A stretch of DNA of 64,000 nucleotides from assembly GCF_000092065.1 (NCBI RefSeq), contig NC_009358.1:620001-684000 (forward strand), read 5' to 3'. The DNA is from Ostreococcus lucimarinus CCE9901 (lineage: Eukaryota > Chlorophyta > Mamiellophyceae > Mamiellales > Bathycoccaceae). The translations under genes were made by a program, and so were the position numbers. This document shows, in pieces, positions 60,321-64,000 of this stretch (positions within the stretch are counted from its first letter, which is position 1; every line of letters starts with the position of its first letter). The notes below the pieces were generated by a model that was not told the origin of the DNA, ran no database searches, and saw only the letters and a program-made list of their open reading frames with translations.

Positions 60321-61802
60321 TTAGCGCGCGAAAGGAATGGATTTGCGAATGTCTTCTAAAAATCCCACTGGATCTTTTTGAAACGTCTCTATTCCGTCTT
60401 GAATCCACTTCGACCCGAGCTTGAGACGATGTTCGTTTGTGGGCATACGATAGAGGTACGCCAGCCGCCGCAGCGCCGCCGCAGCAGGTCCCTCTAACGT
60501 GATGTCGCCGACGGGAAACGCGACGGCGGCGTCAAGACTACCGAGAACCATCATATCGCCGAGGTGTTGGTAGCGAAACGGAAGCTCCGTTCGTCCGTTC
60601 ATCGAAGCCCAGATGTTCCAGGCCGCGTAGTCGGCCTGTTGGAACGCCACTTGCGCCGTGGACGGTAAGTGGTCCCAGTCCGCGTTCATCACCTCGGCCG
60701 AGCTCGAAGAAGCGTCACCCACGGCATAAATGCGCGAGTGTCCATTCACTCGAAGCGTCGCGTCCGTTTTGATTTTGCGCGCCGGCGTCGTCGCCACGGG
60801 CCAATCACTCGGTGTTTCTGCGCGCTGCCCGACGGTCCAGCAAACGAGGTCGTATGTCTCAACTCCTTCTGCCCCATCGTCGTCGGCGAGAGTGATTTTT
60901 GACGCGGTACTCACAGTCTCTTCGTCGTTTGCGACTTTGTCCAGACGCATGACTCGACCGCCGACGACGTTGACCCGCGCCTTTTCGAGCACTCGCAGCG
61001 CCGCTTCGCGTTGCCCTGGCGGCGCCGTCGCCATCACGCGCTTATTTGGCGTGATCACATCCACCACACCGTTCGTTGATTTCCCATTCAAGCGCTCGGC
61101 GATCACCGAAGCCAACTCTACGCCCGACAGCCCGCCGCCGATGACGGCGACGCGCGCGTCTCGCCCCGCGCGTTCAAGCTCCCCGAGCACTCCCGCGATC
61201 CGCACCGCATCTTCCGCCGTGTTCAGCGCCACCGCACACTCTCTCGCTCCCGCCACACCTCCATCGCTCGTCGACGTCCCGAGCGCGAGCACCAAGTAAT
61301 CGTACGCCAGCGTCGTCCCGTCCCCGAGCGTAATCGACCCTCCCGTCGCGCTGTACGGCGTCCCATCCCGCATCGTACCCCTGTCCTCCGGCTCGAACGA
61401 CACGACTTCACCCTTCACGTGCGTCACCTTCGTCGGCTTCAGCAGCTCTTCGAACGTCGGCGCCACCTCCCACGGCTCCAGCGTCTCGTTGACGAGTTCG
61501 TACAGCAGCGGCTTGAACACGAACGCCTCCGCGCGATCGACCACGGTGATCTCCGGCCTCGTCTCGCCCGCCCACTCGAGCGAGTCCAGCCGCAGGGCGG
61601 TGTAGAGCCCGCCGAATCCACCGCCGAGGACGACGACGCGCCGCGGCGAGGACGAGGACGAAGGTTCGGCGGTCGCTCGAGGCGACGTCACGCATCTTTT
61701 ATCGGGACGCGCGCGAAGCGAACGCGCGCGGGACGGCGCGCGACGCGTCGAACGCGTCGAGCACGATGCGTCGAACGCGGTGCGCGCGATCGAAGGAGGC
61801 AT
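60321..61802 (-). CDS. NDC1: Type II NAD(P)H dehydrogenase, NDC1-type
   Basis: A 493-residue flavoprotein. The N-terminal 50 residues are a Ser/Arg/Thr-rich transit peptide. The FAD-binding dinucleotide fold is VVVLGGGFGGLYTALRLDSL near 53, and the second, NAD(P)H-binding fold has ARVAVIGGGLSGVELASVIA near 220. Distinctive NDC1 features are FVFKPLLYELVNETLEPWEV near 92, LALGTSTSDGGV near 175, GRTELPFRYQHLGDMMVLG near 405 and DITLEGPAAAALRRLAYLYR near 438. Plant NDC1 (dual plastoglobule/mitochondrial) reduces quinones and is needed for phylloquinone synthesis. The first ATG of the frame, 61802, is preceded by GTG. It converges with the solenoid gene, 55 bp away. Confidence 0.93.
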   Translation of the reverse strand: MPPSIARTAFDASCSTRSTRRAPSRARSLRARPDKRCVTSPRATAEPSSSSSPRRVVVLGGGFGGLYTALRLDSLEWAGETRPEITVVDRAEAFVFKPLLYELVNETLEPWEVAPTFEELLKPTKVTHVKGEVVSFEPEDRGTMRDGTPYSATGGSITLGDGTTLAYDYLVLALGTSTSDGGVAGARECAVALNTAEDAVRIAGVLGELERAGRDARVAVIGGGLSGVELASVIAERLNGKSTNGVVDVITPNKRVMATAPPGQREAALRVLEKARVNVVGGRVMRLDKVANDEETVSTASKITLADDDGAEGVETYDLVCWTVGQRAETPSDWPVATTPARKIKTDATLRVNGHSRIYAVGDASSSSAEVMNADWDHLPSTAQVAFQQADYAAWNIWASMNGRTELPFRYQHLGDMMVLGSLDAAVAFPVGDITLEGPAAAALRRLAYLYRMPTNEHRLKLGSKWIQDGIETFQKDPVGFLEDIRKSIPFAR

Positions 61803-61979
61803 CACGGCGCGGGCGCGCGCGTCGGTGTGACGAACGACTCGGCGGACGACGCGAACGACGCGAACGCGCGGCGGACAACGCGAAGGCGAAAGACGCCGCG
61901 CGCGATGGGCTACGCACGTCGTGGACTACACATTACATCGAAAATTATTTCTACGATCGCGAGACGGTCGGCGGCGCGC
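61803..61979. other. Intergenic region NDC1 promoter / zinc finger gene 3' end
   Basis: 177 bp between two minus-strand genes. AT-rich tacacattacatcgaaaatt occurs at 61926-61945. No gene recognised. Confidence 0.35.
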
Positions 61980-62648
61980 TCACCCCATCGTCTCGCGCGG
62001 CGCGCCGTCGGCGGCGCGCGCGTACAACTTTTGCGTTTCGTCGAGGGCGACGTGCGCGAAGCAATAACTCACGCACGGCATCGACCGCGCCTCGCACGAA
62101 GGTTCCTGACACACCGACGTCGTCCCTTCGAGCGCGCGCGCGGCCTCGGCCTCCTCCGCGGCGTCGCGCGATCCCCCGTGTCCGCGTCGTAACTCAAACC
62201 TTCGATGCTTCTTGCGCAACTCCTCGAGCAGGCGCCAATACTGATCCCTATACATCGACCGAAGCTCGCGCATGCGCTTCAACCGTCGCTCGACGAGCGC
62301 TCGCTGCGTCGTGTTCCCGTCGTCGTCGTCGTCGGCATCGTCGCCGTCCGCACCGACCGACTCGCGTCTCGCGTCGTCGTCGTCGTCGTCGTCGTCGAGC
62401 GCGTCGTCGAGCGCGTCGTCGTCGAAGCCGAGCGCCGCGCGAAACTTGGCGCGAAGCGCGACGTCGCGATCGACGACGTTCGCGCGCGTTCCGTTCGTCG
62501 TCGTCGTCTCGTCCGCGCGCGTCGTCGTCGCCGCGTCCGCGCCGCCGTCGCGCGTCGCGCCTTCGCCGCCCAATCCTCGTCCTTTCCCGTCCTCGTTCGC
62601 GTCGCTCGCCGCGCGCGCGCCTCCCCGCGCCCCTCCCGCGTCGCGCAT
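61980..62648 (-). CDS. KANL2/INO80D-type zinc finger (C3Hc3H) protein
   Basis: A 222-residue protein. The first 120 residues are low-complexity with a long acidic run from a GTC microsatellite. The C-terminal half carries a basic helix (LKRMRELRSMYRDQYWRLLE) and a potential zinc finger at about 178-210: C-Q-E-P-S-C-E-A-R-S-M-P-C-V-S-Y-C-F-A-H, then the conserved LDETQKLYARA. This C3Hc3H zinc finger occurs in KANSL2 of NSL/MLL and in INO80D chromatin complexes. Start: ATG at 62648; the frame extends to a GTG at 62654. It diverges from the gene starting at 62735, 86 bp away. Confidence 0.83.
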   Translation of the reverse strand: MRDAGGARGGARAASDANEDGKGRGLGGEGATRDGGADAATTTRADETTTTNGTRANVVDRDVALRAKFRAALGFDDDALDDALDDDDDDDDARRESVGADGDDADDDDDGNTTQRALVERRLKRMRELRSMYRDQYWRLLEELRKKHRRFELRRGHGGSRDAAEEAEAARALEGTTSVCQEPSCEARSMPCVSYCFAHVALDETQKLYARAADGAPRETMG

Positions 62649-62734
62649 GTTCACCCGCGGTCCGATCGCGCGCGGTTTCGTCGCGCGCGGTCGCGCGCGC
62701 CGCGCAGTGCGTCGTCACACGTCGACGCGCCGCG

Positions 62735-64000
62735 ATGCGATGCCGACGCGCCGTCGCGCCGTCCGAGCCGCTCGCGGCGCGCGCGCGGCCTCGCGACGCG
62801 CGGCGCGCGGCCCGGCGACGCGCGACGCGCGCGCGCGCGTCGTCGACCGCGGTCGATCTCGATCGCGCGCTCGAGCGCGCGCGAGACGCGGTGAACGCGA
62901 ATGAGAATTTGGCGTACGGTTTGTGGGGACACGGGAAGCACCTCGGATTGCCCGCGAAATGGTACCTGCGCGTGGACGACGACGGGTTCGTGGAGGAGAC
63001 GATGAACGCGGAGCTGTGCTACGTGAGCGGACGAGCGAAAGGGCGCGCGGGTGGGTGCTGGGAGGTTGATTTCAGTGGGTACGCGCAGGCGCTGGAGCTG
63101 GACGACGCGGAGGCGTCGACGATGAGCGCGTGGACGCGAAGCGGATACTGGGCCACGCAGGAGTGCGTGAACGAACACTTAGAGCTGACGCTTCGTGACC
63201 GCACGGAAGAGGACGCGCGCGATGGGGTGGTGAGGATGGGGATGAAACTTCGCGGCGGGCGAGTGACGAGCGAGTTGACGCTCGACGCGACGGCGTGGAC
63301 GCCGAAGAAGCTCGCGGTGGCGGTGTGCGGTGACGAGGACTTGTGGACGTTCGATGATTGGACGACGAGTGCGTGCGGGGTGACGTACGCGCGAACGACG
63401 AAGCTGTACGGGGCGAACGGTGGGGTGCAGGAATTCATCGCCGACGGCGTCGCGTGGGGGCGCGGGAAGGAGGGGCGTAAGATTTTTGAGAAACCGACGA
63501 TCGCGACGCCGACGGTGACGGTCGATCCCGATTCGAGTTCGGAGGTGCCGGTCATTCGAGCGTCGTCGTCGCACGTGTTGGTTGAGCCGTTAATCGATGG
63601 TAAGAGCGCGGGACCGTTTATATTAGACACGGGCGCGAGCGGTTTAGTCATCACGCCAAAAGCCGCGAAAACGCTCGGTCTTCGCGCGTTCGGCGAAGTG
63701 CACGTCTCCGGGGTCTCCGGGCGCGTACCTTGTCAGTTTCGTCGGGGGAACAAACTCAAGCTCGGGCCACTGACGCTGCAGAAGCCGCTGTTCATGGAGA
63801 TGGGATTGGACGGCATCGTGAGCGGGGCGTCGAAACCCATCGCCGGAATAATCGGATTCGATGCCTTCAAAAGTGCAATTTTGAGTGTCTCGGAAGGAGG
63901 CGAGCGTGTTAATATTTACGACTCGAGGCAACTGAGTGCGATCGATGAGGACTGGGCGTGGCAGGAACTTCGACTCGTGTCCAACGTGCCGCACGTGGCC
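62735..64000 (+). CDS. Retropepsin-like aspartic protease-domain protein, C-terminus cut by edge
   Basis: At least 422 residues in one frame from the ATG at 62735 to the window edge. The first 50 residues are Arg/Ala-rich, probably targeting. Then AYGLWGHGKHLGLPAKWYLR and DDDGFVEETMNAELCYVSG introduce a beta-rich N-terminal domain. Residues about 265-400 are a single-domain aspartyl protease: SHVLVEPLIDGKSAGPFILD with the DTGASGLVI catalytic triad near 297, then the loop GVSGRVPCQF, GPLTLQKPLFMEM, and IIGFDAFKSAIL. Such one-lobe proteases act as dimers; plastid and bacterial relatives are known, and this does not imply a retroelement. No reverse transcriptase or integrase was seen in the available part. 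Confidence 0.82.
   Translation, partial: MRCRRAVAPSEPLAARARPRDARRAARRRATRARASSTAVDLDRALERARDAVNANENLAYGLWGHGKHLGLPAKWYLRVDDDGFVEETMNAELCYVSGRAKGRAGGCWEVDFSGYAQALELDDAEASTMSAWTRSGYWATQECVNEHLELTLRDRTEEDARDGVVRMGMKLRGGRVTSELTLDATAWTPKKLAVAVCGDEDLWTFDDWTTSACGVTYARTTKLYGANGGVQEFIADGVAWGRGKEGRKIFEKPTIATPTVTVDPDSSSEVPVIRASSSHVLVEPLIDGKSAGPFILDTGASGLVITPKAAKTLGLRAFGEVHVSGVSGRVPCQFRRGNKLKLGPLTLQKPLFMEMGLDGIVSGASKPIAGIIGFDAFKSAILSVSEGGERVNIYDSRQLSAIDEDWAWQELRLVSNVPHVA

Noticed and set aside
62647-62904. Plus-strand ORF starting MFTRGP at 62647 as the protease start
   Set aside because: This frame stops at 62904 and differs from the frame of the conserved protease region, which is reached from the ATG at 62735.
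62735-64000. Retrotransposon or retrovirus fragment because of the retropepsin-like domain
   Set aside because: No reverse transcriptase, integrase, or terminal repeats are seen, the protein has a targeting-like leader and an intact cellular-type N-terminal domain.

Overview
The window is nuclear DNA of a very compact, GC-rich green picoalga, most likely Mamiellophyceae and Ostreococcus-like. The evidence is the mix of genes (gamma-tubulin complex GCP3, plastid sigma factor, B-box/CCT regulator, NDC1, ABC1 kinase, type II H+-PPase, GPI transamidase PIG-U). Presumed transit peptides are rich in Arg/Ala/Ser, most genes have one exon, and neighbours are separated by tens of bases. I assign 40 protein genes, two of them cut by the window edges. 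No tRNA, rRNA, CRISPR array or transposase was recognised.

Layout. 1-15 kb: a truncated adenylate kinase, a WHEP-like protein, GCP3, an ABCG half-transporter, a malic enzyme with a lumen-type leader, a plastid sigma factor, a small lumen-type protein, a TRIC/UPF0126 channel-like protein, a divergent FKBP/GLTP pair that appears to share one CATG as both start codons, and a CONSTANS-like B-box/CCT gene whose B-box is completed only by splicing. 15.3-27.4 kb: one intronless gene for a surface protein of about 4,013 residues, AT-richer than its surroundings. 27.6-42 kb: TPR/beta-helix protein, a charged coiled coil, ZZ-like zinc finger, ankyrin-TPR protein, PP4 catalytic subunit, O-methyltransferase, ubiquitin-like protein, PIG-U, plastid ABC1 kinase, a membrane-anchored EHD-like GTPase and PRA1. 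42-55 kb: NAT9, NUDCD2, an unknown membrane protein, POP5, H+-PPase, HIR/SPFH protein, an unknown plastid protein, a coiled-coil protein, YL1/SWC2, a RIX1/PELP1-like protein and tubulin cofactor A. 55-64 kb: a TPT-type transporter, a MAP kinase kinase, an alpha-solenoid protein, NDC1, a KANL2/INO80D-type zinc finger and a retropepsin-like protein that runs off the right edge.

Six genes need splicing. All six introns interrupt the first 170 coding bases and share GTGCGY donors, a CTGAC or CTAAC branch-like element and a GCAG acceptor. The genes do not form one pathway. Recurring themes are plastid function (sigma factor, malic enzyme, NDC1, ABC1K, FKBP, lumen protein), chromatin and ribosome biogenesis (YL1, KANL2-like, RIX1-like, POP5) and microtubules (GCP3, TBCA).

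The most notable signals are a perfect 61-nt palindrome carrying TATA motifs in both directions between two divergent genes, the shared-CATG divergent start, the giant surface protein, a promoter containing a tandem duplication of about 120 bp, a hairpin that spans a stop codon, and a 25-nt gap between two same-strand genes. Functions come from remembered family motifs; no database search was possible.
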